A stretch of 49,964 bases of DNA from an uncultured Clostridia bacterium (GCA_904420015.1 CAJFTS010000006.1:1-49964); one strand, 5' to 3'; shown: positions 38,960 to 48,869, numbered from the stretch's first letter. Program-made: numbers and translations. The notes: generated by a model not told the origin, from the letters alone.

Positions 38960-40654
38960 TTACATACTCTCCGGCGCGGTGATCTTCAAGAGGGCCAGCA
39001 CATTGTGCAGCACCCCGCGCACCGCCATGCACAGGTTGAGCCTGGCCTGCATCAGCGGCTCGTTTTCCCCCTTGACATGGCAGGCGTTGTAAAACTTGTG
39101 GAACAGGGTGGCAAGGTCGATGGCGTACCGGGTGATCCGGGCTGGATCATAGGACTTGGCCGCTTCGACAATCTCGCCGGTATAAGCGGACAGGTGACGG
39201 ATCAGCTCCCGTTCCTCCGGCTTATCCAGGGCGGTAAGCTCCTCTTTGGTGCAGGAGCGGGGGGTAACCCCTTCCTCCTTGACGTTTTTGAGGATCGAGC
39301 AGATGCGCGCATGGGCGTACTGGACGTAATAGACCGGGTTTTGAGAGGACTGCTCCACTGCGAGCCCCAGGTCGAAATCCAGCTGGCTGGTGGATTCCCT
39401 TAAATTAAAGAAGAAGCGGGCCGCGTCCAGCGGGATCTCATCGAGCAGGGTCGCCAAGGTGATGGATTTTCCGGTGCGCTTGGACACCTTTACCGGTTCC
39501 CCGTTTTGGAACAGGCGCACCAGCTGCATGAGCACGATGTCCAGCTTTGAGCCGTCCAGCCCGATGGCGTCCAGCGCGCCCTTGAGCCGGGCCACATGGC
39601 CGTGATGATCCGCGCCCCAGACGTTGATTGCCCGGTCGAACCCGCGCTTCTCCAGCTTATTGCGGTGATAGGCAATGTCCGCCGCAAAGTAGGTGGGGTT
39701 GCCGTTTTGCCGGATAAGCACCTCGTCCTTTTCGCCGCCGTGCTCGGTTGCCTTGTACCACAGGGCCCCGTCCTTTTCGTAGGTAAGCCCCCGCTGCTTC
39801 ATCAGCTCCATGGTGTCCTTAAGCTCCCCGTCGTTGTGCAGCACGCTTTCCCGGAACCACTCGTCGTAATCGATGCGGTAGCGGGAAAGATCCCGGCGCA
39901 GTGCGTCGATGTTACGGGGAAGCACATAATCCACCAGCGCCTTTTTGCGCTCGGCCGAATCGGCCTTGAGATATTTGTCGCCGAATTCCCCGGCAAATTC
40001 CTTCGCCCGTTCGGTGATATCCGCCCCGTGGTACCCGTCCTCCGGGAAGGGGACCGCGTCCTCGCCCAGAAAATGCTGCAGGTACCGGGCTTCCAGGGAA
40101 AGGGCGAATTTTTCAATCTGGTTTCCGGCGTCGTTGACATAGAATTCCCGCCATACCTGATACCCGGCGGCGTCCATAACCGACGCAATCCCGTCGCCCA
40201 GGGCGCCGCCCCGGGCATTCCCGATGTGCATGGGGCCGGTGGGGTTGGCGGACACAAACTCCACCACCACCCGTTCCCCTTTGCCGTAATCCGACCGGCC
40301 GTACTCGTCGCCCTTCTCCAGGATGTCCGTGATGATGTCGGCATAATAGCCGGGATTTAAGAAAAAGTTGAGAAACCCAGGGCCTGCGATCTCATACCGG
40401 TCGAAATAGGTGCCCTCCAGCTCCAGCCGTTCCCCGATGGCCTCGGCGATTTTCCGGGGAGCCGTGCGCAGTGTGCGGGCGGACACCATGGCGGCGTTGG
40501 CTGCAAAATCCCCATGGGAGCGGTCGGCCGGGACTTCGATGGTGAAGGGGGCCAGCTCCCCTTGTGGAAGGGCGCCGGCGGCGACGGCCTTTTTCGCCGC
40601 CGCTTCGATGGCGGCGCGCAGCTGGCCGGTGGCTTTCGTAACTACATCTGACAT
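38960..40654 (-). CDS. argS: Arginyl-tRNA synthetase
   Basis: A class I synthetase of 564 aa. The N-terminal ArgRS-specific domain (about 1-110) precedes the HIGH-type motif in SANPTGPMHIGNARGG. The KMSKS loop region reads PVKVSKRTGKSITL. The C-terminal DALR anticodon-binding domain begins near QYAHARICSILKN and ends ALLKITAPESM. ATG 40654 lies inside the end of the DUF1934 gene (13-nt overlap), so the two are coupled. Confidence 0.97.
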   Translation of the reverse strand: MSDVVTKATGQLRAAIEAAAKKAVAAGALPQGELAPFTIEVPADRSHGDFAANAAMVSARTLRTAPRKIAEAIGERLELEGTYFDRYEIAGPGFLNFFLNPGYYADIITDILEKGDEYGRSDYGKGERVVVEFVSANPTGPMHIGNARGGALGDGIASVMDAAGYQVWREFYVNDAGNQIEKFALSLEARYLQHFLGEDAVPFPEDGYHGADITERAKEFAGEFGDKYLKADSAERKKALVDYVLPRNIDALRRDLSRYRIDYDEWFRESVLHNDGELKDTMELMKQRGLTYEKDGALWYKATEHGGEKDEVLIRQNGNPTYFAADIAYHRNKLEKRGFDRAINVWGADHHGHVARLKGALDAIGLDGSKLDIVLMQLVRLFQNGEPVKVSKRTGKSITLATLLDEIPLDAARFFFNLRESTSQLDFDLGLAVEQSSQNPVYYVQYAHARICSILKNVKEEGVTPRSCTKEELTALDKPEERELIRHLSAYTGEIVEAAKSYDPARITRYAIDLATLFHKFYNACHVKGENEPLMQARLNLCMAVRGVLHNVLALLKITAPESM

Positions 40655-41085
40655 GAGTTGTTTCCTGCCTCTCTGATGGTAATTTGTACGTCGTTGCGGC
40701 TGGCTAAGTCCGCATTAATGTCCAGGTTATAGCGAAAATGCAGATTTCCGCCGGTTTCCTTTAAGTCCACGTCGATCTGCTCGGCGAAAATCCCCACCAT
40801 CATCGCGCCGAATCCCGTATCGTAGGCGCAGTGGTGGCGCTGGCCCTTTTCCAGGACCAGCCGGGAGTGCTGCGCACCGCCCCGGATGAGGGTTACCTTC
40901 CGGTCCCCCTCCACCTTCAGGGTGGTAATCACGCCGTCGAGCCCCGTGGCCTCCGATTCCCGGTAGGTGATATAGTAATTGCCGTTCATCCGGGTGAAGG
41001 AACCGACGGTGGTCAGCTCCATACAATCGGATACGTCGTCCACCCGGTGAAGGCTTTTGATATCGATGAGTACGTCCTTTTTCAA
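40642..41085 (-). CDS. DUF1934 calycin-like beta-barrel protein
   Basis: A 147-aa single-domain protein starting at TTG 41085, seven nucleotides after AAGGAGAAG. It has the DUF1934 (YwiB-like) strand pattern: DVLIDIKSLHR, GSFTRMNGNYYITYRESEATGLDGVITTLKVEG and the end of FRYNLDINADLASRNDVQITIRE. The function is unknown; the gene is very often next to argS in Firmicutes, as here, and overlaps it by 13 nt. Confidence 0.88.
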   Translation of the reverse strand: MKKDVLIDIKSLHRVDDVSDCMELTTVGSFTRMNGNYYITYRESEATGLDGVITTLKVEGDRKVTLIRGGAQHSRLVLEKGQRHHCAYDTGFGAMMVGIFAEQIDVDLKETGGNLHFRYNLDINADLASRNDVQITIREAGNNSCQM

Positions 41086-41105
41086 GCAAACTTCTCCTTC
41101 ATGTG

Positions 41106-41924
41106 TTAGCAGGCGGTCGAGTCGATGTCGACCTGCCGCACATCCTGGCTTTCCTCGCTGCCCAGCAGGATCCCGGCCAGCCGCTGGAAGCCCTCGATGG
41201 AATCGCTGACGAAGAACCGGCAGGAGCCCGGCCCCTCCTCTTCGTTGAGCGCGTCCCTTTCCCGCAGCAGCGCCGCCGCCGTGTGGGCCGCCTCACAGCC
41301 GGTGTTGATGAGGGTGACGCCCTCGCCCATCGCCTCGTGAATCACATCCCACAGCAGGGGGAAATGGGTGCAGCCGAGAATCAGGGTGTCGATCCCCTGC
41401 TCCCGCAGGGGGGTCAGATAGCGCCTTGCGGCAATTCTCGCCACCTCGTCGTCCTTGCGAAACCAGCCGTTTTCCACCAATGGCACGAAGAGCGGGCAGT
41501 CCCGGCTGAACACCTGTATGTCCGGGTTCAAGGTATGCAAAGCCTTGTCGTAAGCGCCGCTTTTGATGGTGGCGGTGGTGCCGATGACCCCTACCCGGCC
41601 GTTTTTGGTGGCCGCCGCCGCCGCTTTGGAGGCGGGGTTCACCACCCCGATGAAGGGCAGCGCCATTACCATGCCGATGTGGGGCGCCACCGAGCTGACC
41701 GTCCCGCAGGCGGCAATGACCAGCTTGATGTCCATGCTGCTTAAAAACCGGATGTCCTGGGCCGCGTATTTTTCAATGGTTTTGACACTGCGGGTGCCGT
41801 AAGGGACCCGGCCGGTGTCACCGAAATAGACGATGCGCTCGTTTGGAAGGATGGTGCGCAGCTCTTTGACCGCCGTCAGCCCGCCCAGCCCCGAGTCGAA
41901 CACACCGATCGGACGATTATCCAT
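41106..41924 (-). CDS. murI: Glutamate racemase
   Basis: Makes D-glutamate for peptidoglycan, 272 aa. Substrate-binding DSGLGGLT lies near the N-terminus. The two catalytic cysteines are in AACGTVSS (about residue 73) and LGCTHFPLL (about residue 184). The first motif has G-T-V-S where the classic form is N-T-A-S. It lies 6 bp downstream of ddl in the same cell-wall operon. Confidence 0.95.
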   Translation of the reverse strand: MDNRPIGVFDSGLGGLTAVKELRTILPNERIVYFGDTGRVPYGTRSVKTIEKYAAQDIRFLSSMDIKLVIAACGTVSSVAPHIGMVMALPFIGVVNPASKAAAAATKNGRVGVIGTTATIKSGAYDKALHTLNPDIQVFSRDCPLFVPLVENGWFRKDDEVARIAARRYLTPLREQGIDTLILGCTHFPLLWDVIHEAMGEGVTLINTGCEAAHTAAALLRERDALNEEEGPGSCRFFVSDSIEGFQRLAGILLGSEESQDVRQVDIDSTAC

Positions 41925-41930
41925 TCGCCG

Positions 41931-42995
41931 TCACGCCCTTTCCAGGCCCAGCTCAATGAGCCGGGAGAGAAGCTGCGGATAGGGGAGACCCACCGCGTCG
42001 AACAGCTTCGGGTACATGCTGATGGAGGTAAAGCCGGGGATGGTGTTGGGCTCGTTGAGTAAAACGGCGCCGTCGGAGTCCCGGACAAAGAAATCCACCC
42101 GTGCCATCCCTTCACAGCCCAGGGCCAAAAAGGCTTTGACCGCCATGCGGCGGATTTCCTCTATGGTCTGCGCGGGAAGCCGCGCAGGGATGTAGAGCGC
42201 GCTTTCCAGCTGGTACTTGGCCTCATAGTCGTAAAACTCGTTGCAGGGAACGATTTCCCCTACCGTCGCCGCCACCGGCTCCTCATTTCCAAGGACCGCG
42301 CATTCCACTTCCTTGCCCGCCACCGCTTCTTCCAGCACAATCCGCTGGTCGCAGGCGGCGGCCGCCTCAATGCAGCGGGAAAGCTCTTCCCGGTTGGACG
42401 CTTTTCCCACTCCTACCGATGAGCCGGCGTTGGCGGGCTTGACGAAAACCGGGTAGCCCAGGGCTTTTTCCACCCTCTCAAGCACGGCGTCCGGTTCCTT
42501 TTGATAATCGAAGGCGCGGCACCAGGTCCACCTGGCCTGCGGGATGCCGGCGCTGTCGAGCACCATATTGGTGTAGATTTTATCCATGGTCAGCGCCGAC
42601 GCCGCGCACCGGCATCCCACAAACGGGATTCCCGCCAGGGAAAGCAGGCCCTGAATGGTGCCGTCCTCCCCGTTTTTGCCGTGCAGCACCGGGAACACCA
42701 CGTCTATGGGAATCAGACGCTCCCCGTTTTCTTCCTTTATCGTCAGGCCGCGCGCCGCCGTGTCCGGCGAAAGATAGGCCGGACGGTTGCCCGGGTCCTT
42801 TTCCCAGTCCCCGTTTTCGATGGCGTCCACCGGGCCGGGATAATAAAACCAGCGCCCCCCCTTGGTGATCCCCACCTTCACCACCTCATACCGGTCGGAA
42901 GGGATGTTGTTGAGCACCGAGGTGGCCGACAGCCTGGAAATTTCATGCTCCGAGGAGTTGCCGCCGAACAGCACGGCGACCGATCGTTTACCCAT
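41931..42995 (-). CDS. ddl: D-alanine--D-alanine ligase
   Basis: Joins two D-alanines for peptidoglycan, an ATP-grasp enzyme of 354 aa. It begins with RSVAVLFGGNSSEHEIS and has FPVLHGKNGEDGTIQGLL, the ATP-grasp segment FVKPANAGSSVGVGKA and the metal-binding ending RVDFFVRDSDGAVLLNEPNTIPGFT. ATG 42995 follows GGAGG; the upstream start lacks a ribosome binding site. It is first gene of the ddl-murI-DUF1934-argS operon. Confidence 0.96.
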   Translation of the reverse strand: MGKRSVAVLFGGNSSEHEISRLSATSVLNNIPSDRYEVVKVGITKGGRWFYYPGPVDAIENGDWEKDPGNRPAYLSPDTAARGLTIKEENGERLIPIDVVFPVLHGKNGEDGTIQGLLSLAGIPFVGCRCAASALTMDKIYTNMVLDSAGIPQARWTWCRAFDYQKEPDAVLERVEKALGYPVFVKPANAGSSVGVGKASNREELSRCIEAAAACDQRIVLEEAVAGKEVECAVLGNEEPVAATVGEIVPCNEFYDYEAKYQLESALYIPARLPAQTIEEIRRMAVKAFLALGCEGMARVDFFVRDSDGAVLLNEPNTIPGFTSISMYPKLFDAVGLPYPQLLSRLIELGLERA

Positions 42996-43191
42996 GGCGA
43001 AACCTCCAATATCGAAATAAGCCAAGATTCCAATGATACAACTATATAGTTTACCATCAACCGCTTTGACAAGTCAATGATAAAGATCGGATGAAGGATG
43101 GGCGGCCGGGGACTTCCTCATAAATAGGGATGGTTGAATTTAAAAAACAAGAGGAAATCTGCCGTTTTCGGCGCAAGAGATACAAGGAAAG

Positions 43192-43220
43192 ATGACAAAC
43201 CCGAAAAGCTGTGTTACAAT
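43192..43220 (+). promoter_or_regulatory. Sigma-A promoter of the 43249 gene
   Basis: ATGACA (43192-43197), 17 bp and TACAAT (43215-43220), 28 bp before the chosen GTG start. Confidence 0.7.
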
Positions 43221-43248
43221 GAAGGCCAAGATCAGGAAAGGATGTGTC

Positions 43249-44013
43249 GTGGGTTTGGAAAAAAATACGGCATTTGAATTGGTAAAGGGCCGGGTGGCCG
43301 ACGTCATTCAGGAGCAGGGCTTCACCCTCAAAAGCGACGAGGTGGCCGACGAGCAGGACGGCAGCCGGATTGCGCTTTTTGTCACGGAGAAAAAAGCGGT
43401 GGGCATCGTCTGGGATGCGAAGAAAAAGCAGTATGTTTTGCAGATCGGCACGGTGACCGACGGCAAGGTGGACGAAAACTGGCGTACCCTGGCGCTATGG
43501 CTCTTTGATCCGCAGACCCAGGACGACAAGGATGCGAAGTCCATTGCCAACGATTTTGAGGACTCCCTGCGGCAGCTCAATCCCAAGAATGCGCCCGTCA
43601 AGAGGGAGCCGGTGCAGAGCAAGAAAAGTAAGATTACCCTAAACGGCATGGTGGAAAACTTCGTCAAGCTTTATCCCCAGTATCAGGACCGGCTGGACGC
43701 GCATATCGAGCATTACGGCCAGCTTCTGCCCGATACCTTTATCGACGAGGTGATGGCGGAGTATATGATGAGTATGCTCACCCAGAAAAAGAACGCCTTT
43801 ATTAAAAAGCTATTCGAGTTCCTCAACAACCATTACAACAACGGGGACGACGACGTGCGCTCTGCCATAATGGTAACCCTGTTCCGCCACCTGCTCGACA
43901 ACGAAGAGGCCGAGCGGCTTGCACAGGAAACCTATATGTCGGAAACGCTCAAGCGTTCCTGGATGCAGATGGGCCGGATGCTCAGGAAAAAGGGCGACCA
44001 GCTTCCGCGGTAA
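43249..44013 (+). CDS. Hypothetical protein (254 aa), unknown
   Basis: GTG 43249 follows AGGAAAGG with 7-nt spacing and sits after a good promoter; the upstream ATG in the frame would lie inside that promoter. Residues 1-105 form an alpha/beta region (ALFVTEKKAVGIVWDAKKKQ and WRTLALWLFDP). A Lys-rich linker follows, and residues about 130-250 are helical (NFVKLYPQYQDRLDAHIEHYG, FIKKLFEFLNNHYNNGDDDVR). No signal or membrane segment. I do not recognise the family. It stands alone between ddl (divergent) and the DUF4173-type gene. Confidence 0.75.
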   Translation: MGLEKNTAFELVKGRVADVIQEQGFTLKSDEVADEQDGSRIALFVTEKKAVGIVWDAKKKQYVLQIGTVTDGKVDENWRTLALWLFDPQTQDDKDAKSIANDFEDSLRQLNPKNAPVKREPVQSKKSKITLNGMVENFVKLYPQYQDRLDAHIEHYGQLLPDTFIDEVMAEYMMSMLTQKKNAFIKKLFEFLNNHYNNGDDDVRSAIMVTLFRHLLDNEEAERLAQETYMSETLKRSWMQMGRMLRKKGDQLPR

Positions 44014-44130
44014 CGACCGGCGGGAGATGGGCCGGCCCCCAAAGCGGGGCGCATCCCTTTTCTAAGCGGGACCTTTGTTGCAAGACCGGCCCGATACCAT
44101 CTTACCAGCCAATTGATGGGAGGGAACCAA

Positions 44131-46164
44131 ATGGAGAAAAACGATCGAAGGGGACCGGATTTCCCTGAAAACCGTCCGCCTTCGGAATCTTACCGGCCTT
44201 ATCAGCCCCCTGTATTCCCGGCGGGGTATCCCGCCTACCCTTCCGGTGCTCCAAGCACGGCAAGGGCAGAGGAGGAACCGTCTGTTCCGGGAGGGGGGCC
44301 GCAGTACCAGCCTGCGTCCAATCAACAGGGACAGGCGCCGTTTTCCCAAGCCGGCTGCCCGCCTCATCCTTTCGGCGGAGGGCCGGCGCCCCACCCCAAT
44401 ACCGGGCCTAGCCGGTCCGCCCCCGCATTGCAGGCGGGCCCGGCAGCCCCGTCCGGTCCGGCGGCCCCGCCCCCTTCGTCGCAGGGATGGGATACGGAGT
44501 ATTCCTCTCCCCAATCCCCGCAGGGCCCGCCGCCCTCTGCCCGCGCGCAGAAAAGCGCCCCGTCTCAGGCGGCGCGTCCGCCTTACATCCCCCGCAAGGC
44601 CACCAAGGTATATCAGGATACCCTGGCGGCGGCCCAGAGGCCCAAAACCCTGGTCCTGCTTGTCTTGGTGTTGTTGTTTGGCGTTTTGTACACCGAGACG
44701 GTTTTGCGCGCCGGGCTGGGCTTGTCGGTCCCGCTGACGGTGGGCATTTTTTGCGGTATTTCCGTATGGTACGGCAAAAGCGCGGGGACTGCGCTTTATA
44801 AGCCCGCTATGTTTTTGCTGCTCCCCATTGCCGTTATCGCTTTGAGTTTTTTGTTTATCGATTCGGCGGTAACCCATTTTGTAAATATGTGCGCCCTGTT
44901 TGTTCTCGTTCCGATTCAGGTAACGGCAATGGCCCGTGTCCATACGGCGGATTTGTTTTCCGTCGAGAGCGCCAAACGGGCCTTTGTGGAGGTTTTTTGC
45001 CGCCCCTTCTCCAATCTGGACATGCCTTTTTTGGCCCTTTGCCAAAAGAGAAAGGGCGATTCGAAAAAGAGCCGGGCGGCGCTTGGGATTATCCTAGGGC
45101 TTTTGGTGGCGCTGCCGGTGGGGCTTTTGTTCCTTGCGCTCTTCTCCAGTGCGGATGCAAACTTCTCCGGCCTGATTGTCAATACCCTGCGGCTGTTTTC
45201 ACTTAACCTCCGAAGTGTATTTTTCGACTTGTTTTTCGGATTTTTCATCGCGCTCTTTTGCGCCGCCATGCTCATTGGCTTAAAGGGCAGGCGAAAAGAG
45301 GACGCCGCGCCCAAGGGCTTGGGCCTGCCGGAAAGACGGGGCGGGCTCCCCGCGGCGGCGGTGGGCAGCTTTTTGACGGTAATCGTGCTCATCCATGCCC
45401 TCTTTGTCGGGGTACAGTTCCAGTACCTGTTTGGAGGCGCAAACGGGCTGCCGGATCATTTGACCTATGCGCAGTATGCGCGCTGGGGATATATGGAGCT
45501 GGCCTTTGCGCTGCTGATCGCGCTGATTTTGGTGGCGGTGGCGCTTTACGTGACCAAGCGCAGGGAAAACGGGCGGCTGCCCATCTATATCGGCATCGCC
45601 CTTACCCTGCTGATCCTCTGTGATTTCGTGGTATTGGCCTCCTCTATTTACCGGATGCTTCTATATATGCAGGTATACAACCTGACCGTTACACGGGTGA
45701 TGGTGCTCTGGTCGATTATTCTGATGGGCCTTTGCATGCTGTGGCTTTTAGGGCGGGTATGGTTTCCCCGGTTCAAAGCATTGCGGTGGTGTGCGGTGAC
45801 GGTGGTCGCTATGGTGATCCTGCTCAATGCGGCCAACATCGACGTGCTGACGGCGAAGATCAATGTGGACCGGTATCTGGCCGGCCAAACCCAAGAGATC
45901 GACTGCCGGTATCTTTCCACCCTTTCGAGCGCTGCCGCGCCGGAAGTGGAGCGGCTTCTTCAAAGCGACGCGTCGAGGGATGCGCGCCGTGCGCTGCAGG
46001 TGTATTCCTATAAGCTCGAGCAAAAAAACTGGCGTAATTTCGCCGTCCCGGATCTTGAGGCGAGAAAGGTGATAGAGCGAAACAATATCTTCTCGGTCCG
46101 GTATTACTATGAGGGCTCTGCCGCCTTTGAGGATGCTAACGGGACCTATACGGGAGAGATATAA
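44131..46164 (+). CDS. DUF4153/DUF4173-type polytopic membrane protein with Pro-rich N-terminus
   Basis: ATG 44131 follows GGGAGGG. The first ~155 of 677 residues are a disordered Pro/Gly/Ala/Ser-rich cytoplasmic region. About 12 membrane helices follow, starting at [15 protein letters not shown]. The conserved family block is [30 protein letters not shown], followed by [16 protein letters not shown]. The C-terminal ~110 residues lie outside the membrane. The function of this family is unknown. It is probably monocistronic, ending in a terminator. Confidence 0.82.
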   Translation: MEKNDRRGPDFPENRPPSESYRPYQPPVFPAGYPAYPSGAPSTARAEEEPSVPGGGPQYQPASNQQGQAPFSQAGCPPHPFGGGPAPHPNTGPSRSAPALQAGPAAPSGPAAPPPSSQGWDTEYSSPQSPQGPPPSARAQKSAPSQAARPPYIPRKATKVYQDTLAAAQRPKTLVLLVLVLLFGVLYTETVLRAGLGLSVPLTVGIFCGISVWYGKSAGTALYKPAMFLLLPIAVIALSFLFIDSAVTHFVNMCALFVLVPIQVTAMARVHTADLFSVESAKRAFVEVFCRPFSNLDMPFLALCQKRKGDSKKSRAALGIILGLLVALPVGLLFLALFSSADANFSGLIVNTLRLFSLNLRSVFFDLFFGFFIALFCAAMLIGLKGRRKEDAAPKGLGLPERRGGLPAAAVGSFLTVIVLIHALFVGVQFQYLFGGANGLPDHLTYAQYARWGYMELAFALLIALILVAVALYVTKRRENGRLPIYIGIALTLLILCDFVVLASSIYRMLLYMQVYNLTVTRVMVLWSIILMGLCMLWLLGRVWFPRFKALRWCAVTVVAMVILLNAANIDVLTAKINVDRYLAGQTQEIDCRYLSTLSSAAAPEVERLLQSDASRDARRALQVYSYKLEQKNWRNFAVPDLEARKVIERNNIFSVRYYYEGSAAFEDANGTYTGEI

Positions 46165-46167
46165 GAA

Positions 46168-46212
46168 GAAAGGGAAGGGGCCGCGGGCGCATCCCGGCTC
46201 CTTCCCTTGTCT
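46168..46212 (+). terminator. Terminator after the DUF4173-type gene
   Basis: GGGAAGGGGCCG and CCGGCTCCTTCCC pair with small irregularities, followed by TTGTCTTTG. Confidence 0.65.
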
Positions 46213-46244
46213 TTGAATATGGGGGAATTTATCAAATTCGGGAC

Positions 46245-46273
46245 TTGACGGGGAACCGGACATGTGTTAAAAT
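46245..46273 (+). promoter_or_regulatory. Sigma-A promoter of rpmG-secE-nusG
   Basis: TTGACG (46245-46250), 17 bp and TAAAAT (46268-46273), about 80 bp before rpmG. Confidence 0.8.
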
Positions 46274-46355
46274 AATTACACCTCTGAATGGGTTTATTTT
46301 TTTTGCCCGATTGAGGGAGGCCAAATTTATTCCGTCACACGGGAGGTGCCGAAAC

Positions 46356-46505
46356 ATGAGAGTCAAAATTACCCTTTCTTGCAGCGAGTGCAAGCAGCGC
46401 AACTACAACACCATGAAGAACAAGAAGAACGATCCCGATCGGCTTCAGATGAACAAGTACTGCCGCTTCTGCAAGAAGCACACGCTCCACAAGGAAACCA
46501 AATAA
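46356..46505 (+). CDS. rpmG: Ribosomal protein bL33
   Basis: A 49-aa ribosomal protein, [19 protein letters not shown], with zinc-ribbon pairs CSEC and CRFC. ATG 46356 follows GGGAGGTG. The zinc-binding form is the usual primary copy. It precedes secE by 21 nt, the classic arrangement. Confidence 0.95.
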   Translation: MRVKITLSCSECKQRNYNTMKNKKNDPDRLQMNKYCRFCKKHTLHKETK

Positions 46506-46526
46506 GACCAGACGGGAGGAAGAAAA

Positions 46527-46772
46527 ATGTCTGACGTTACCACTGAGGTCAAAAAGCCGGAAAAGGAAAAAAAGAGCTTCTTTTCGAAAGTGGGCAAATT
46601 TTTCCGCGGCTATGTCAGCGAATTCAAAAAGATCGTCTGGCCGACCTGGAAACAGGTACGCAAAAACACCATTGTTACCATTATTATGGTAATTGCTGTG
46701 GGCATTTTCATCTGGCTGCTGGACTTCGTGTTCGGCTGGCTGCTGGACTTTGGTCTGGGCTTGATCGGCTGA
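46527..46772 (+). CDS. secE: Preprotein translocase subunit SecE
   Basis: An 81-aa single-span SecE. A charged N-terminus precedes the conserved amphipathic helix YVSEFKKIVWPTWKQVRKNT and one membrane helix. GGGAGGAAG precedes ATG 46527. It stabilises SecY in the translocon. Confidence 0.95.
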   Translation: MSDVTTEVKKPEKEKKSFFSKVGKFFRGYVSEFKKIVWPTWKQVRKNTIVTIIMVIAVGIFIWLLDFVFGWLLDFGLGLIG

Positions 46773-46790
46773 TGAGAGGAAGTAGGGTAC

Positions 46791-47312
46791 ATGGCTGAAA
46801 CAGCGAAATGGTACGTGGTCCACACCTTTTCCGGGTATGAGAACAAGGTGGCGACCAATCTGCAGACCATGGTGGAGAATCGCAAGCTCCACGACCTGAT
46901 TCAGGAAATCCGGGTCCCGACTGAAACCGTCGTCGAGCTGACGGACAACAAGAAGCGCGAGGTGGAGCGCAAGCTTTTCCCGGGCTATGTCCTTGTGAAA
47001 ATGGTGATGACAGACGATAGCTGGTATGTGGTGCGCAATACGCGCGGCTGCACCGGCTTTGTCGGGCCTGAGTCCAAGCCTGTCCCCCTGACGGAGGACG
47101 AGGTGTTGGCTCTGGGCGTCGAACAGAAGAATTTTGTCGTCAATTACGCGGTTGGCGACAACGTCCGGATTGTGGACGGTCCGCTGGAAGGCTTTATCGG
47201 CATTGTCGAGGAGCTGGACACGGAGAAAAACAGCGTGCGGGTCCGTATCTCCATGTTTGGACGGGAAACCCCGGTCGAGCTGGAGCTGGATCAGGCGGAG
47301 CCGGTGGAATAA
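46791..47312 (+). CDS. nusG: Transcription elongation/termination factor NusG
   Basis: A 173-aa NusG. The NGN domain starts AKWYVVHTFSGYENKVATNL and includes KLFPGYVLVKMVMTDDSWYVVRNT. The KOW domain is GDNVRIVDGPLEGFIGIVEELD. It binds RNA polymerase and couples it with Rho or ribosomes. It follows secE by 18 nt. Confidence 0.97.
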   Translation: MAETAKWYVVHTFSGYENKVATNLQTMVENRKLHDLIQEIRVPTETVVELTDNKKREVERKLFPGYVLVKMVMTDDSWYVVRNTRGCTGFVGPESKPVPLTEDEVLALGVEQKNFVVNYAVGDNVRIVDGPLEGFIGIVEELDTEKNSVRVRISMFGRETPVELELDQAEPVE

Positions 47313-47392
47313 CCGGTTGTCCGCATTGTTTTGCGACTGACGGCATTGCCGTTTGTTCGGAGCGTTTTGCTCTTCGGGGCCGGTGTGCTCCG

Positions 47393-47432
47393 GTGGGAGG
47401 AGGGTGCATCGGAATCCTCCGCCAATTACCAC
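47393..47432 (+). promoter_or_regulatory. rplK leader element (possible L1-binding site)
   Basis: GTGGGAGG (47393-47400) and TTACCAC (47426-47432) can pair as the base of a hairpin just before the rplK ribosome binding site. The same signature recurs before rplA at 47890-47916. L1 autoregulates this operon in other bacteria by binding mRNA that mimics its rRNA site. Confidence 0.5.
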
Positions 47433-47453
47433 GTTATTTTGGAGGTGCAAACA

Positions 47454-47879
47454 ATGGCACAAAAGGTTACGGGTTACATCAAATTGCAGATCCCGGCCGG
47501 AAAGGCCACCCCTGCGCCGCCTGTCGGCCCTGCTCTGGGTCAGCACGGCGTCAACATTATGGCATTCACAAAGGAATTCAACGAGCGCACGAAGAACGAC
47601 GCGGGTTTGATTATCCCGGTGATTATCACCGTATACGCGGATCGTTCCTTCACCTTTGTCACCAAGACTCCGCCGGCTGCGGTTCTCATTAAGAAGGCCT
47701 GCGGCATCGAGAGCGGTTCTGGTGTCCCCAACAAGACCAAGGTCGCGCAGATTACCAAAGAACAGATCCGTAAAATTGCTGAGCAGAAAATGCCCGACCT
47801 CAACGCTGCAAACGTAGAATCGGCGATGTCTATGATCGCCGGAACTGCCCGCAGCATGGGCGTCACGGTCGCTGATTAG
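47454..47879 (+). CDS. rplK: Ribosomal protein uL11
   Basis: A 141-aa protein, [36 protein letters not shown] at its start, typical of L11, part of the GTPase-associated centre. GGAGGTG precedes ATG 47454; the longer frame upstream lacks one. Confidence 0.98.
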   Translation: MAQKVTGYIKLQIPAGKATPAPPVGPALGQHGVNIMAFTKEFNERTKNDAGLIIPVIITVYADRSFTFVTKTPPAAVLIKKACGIESGSGVPNKTKVAQITKEQIRKIAEQKMPDLNAANVESAMSMIAGTARSMGVTVAD

Positions 47880-47889
47880 TCGCGCCCGG

Positions 47890-47916
47890 GTGGGAGGAAA
47901 TCATCCGTTATACCAC
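47890..47916 (+). promoter_or_regulatory. rplA leader element (possible L1-binding site)
   Basis: GTGGGAGG and TATACCAC flank TCCGT in the rplK-rplA spacer, repeating the element before rplK. The rplA AGGAGG lies 6 nt later, so protein binding would block initiation. Confidence 0.5.
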
Positions 47917-47935
47917 TCAACAGGAGGAAAAGCTA

Positions 47936-48631
47936 ATGAAACACGGTAAGAAATATAATGATTCCGCCAAGCTGGTGGATTCCACTAAGCAGTACGACCG
48001 GGACGAGGCGCTCGACCTGGTGGTAAAGACGGCGAAGGCAAAGTTTGATGAAACCGTCGAGGTGCATATTAAGCTGGGTGTCGACGGCCGTCACGCCGAC
48101 CAGCAGGTTCGCGGCGCGGTGGTTCTTCCCAACGGAACGGGTAAGAAGGTCCGCGTGCTGGTTTTCTGCAAGGGTGACAACGTCCAGCTCGCGAAGGATG
48201 CCGGCGCGGAATACGTCGGTGACGCCGACCTGGTTGCCAAGATTCAGGGCGAGGGCTGGATGGATTTCGACGTGGTTATCGCAACGCCCGATATGATGGG
48301 CGTGGTTGGCCGCCTCGGTAAGGTGCTTGGCCCCCGCGGCTTGATGCCGAACCCGAAGGCCGGTACCGTTACGCCGGATGTGGCCCGTGCGGTCAAAGAG
48401 GCGAAGGCCGGTAAGATTGAGTACCGTCTCGATAAGACCAACATCATCCACTGCCCCATCGGCAAGGCCTCCTTTGGTCCCGAGAAGCTGGGAGAGAATT
48501 TCGATACCCTGGTGGGTGCGGTTCTTAAGGCAAAGCCGGCTGCGGCAAAGGGCCAGTATATCCGTTCCTTGGTGGTTACTGCCACCATGGGTCCCGGTAT
48601 CCGTCTCAATCCGGCTAAGTATGTCGGCTAA
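47936..48631 (+). CDS. rplA: Ribosomal protein uL1
   Basis: A 231-aa protein with [30 protein letters not shown] near its start and [25 protein letters not shown] in the middle, both diagnostic for L1. It forms the L1 stalk and represses translation of its own operon. AGGAGG precedes ATG 47936. Confidence 0.98.
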   Translation: MKHGKKYNDSAKLVDSTKQYDRDEALDLVVKTAKAKFDETVEVHIKLGVDGRHADQQVRGAVVLPNGTGKKVRVLVFCKGDNVQLAKDAGAEYVGDADLVAKIQGEGWMDFDVVIATPDMMGVVGRLGKVLGPRGLMPNPKAGTVTPDVARAVKEAKAGKIEYRLDKTNIIHCPIGKASFGPEKLGENFDTLVGAVLKAKPAAAKGQYIRSLVVTATMGPGIRLNPAKYVG

Positions 48632-48648
48632 ATAATTTGACATTTTGA

Positions 48649-48677
48649 TTGACATGGAAGCTTTTCCGTGTTATTCT
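48649..48677 (+). promoter_or_regulatory. Sigma-A promoter of rplJ-rplL
   Basis: TTGACA (48649-48654), 17 bp and TATTCT (48672-48677), immediately after rplA. Confidence 0.85.
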
Positions 48678-48683
48678 TAATGA

Positions 48684-48835
48684 AACGCTGTTCTTAACCG
48701 AAGACAGCAGGTGCTTTGTGCGTAATGGTTTACCCGCCTGCCGAGGAGAGAGAGCGCAGAATCCGAAGCGCGGTGTATTCCGTTTTCGTATGTCTGTACG
48801 CCCTTCCCGTCGGCTTGATGGGAAGGGCTTTTTTC
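48684..48835 (+). promoter_or_regulatory. Ribosomal protein L10 leader with attenuator
   Basis: The untranslated leader of rplJ contains CAGCAGGTGC with GCCTGCCGAGGAGAG, the typical L10(L12)4-binding fold of Firmicutes. It ends in an intrinsic terminator (GCCCTTCCC, 11-nt loop, GGGAAGGGC, six T; 48800-48834). Excess L10-L12 complex is known to favour termination in such leaders, balancing L10 and L12 synthesis. Confidence 0.85.
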
Positions 48836-48869
48836 GTACAAGATCTTCCTATAACGGAGGTGAAAGAAT

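Noticed and set aside
44062-45045. 327-codon Arg/Gly-rich minus-strand ORF opposite the Pro-rich membrane protein
   Set aside because: Composition follows from the Pro/Ala codons of the true gene.
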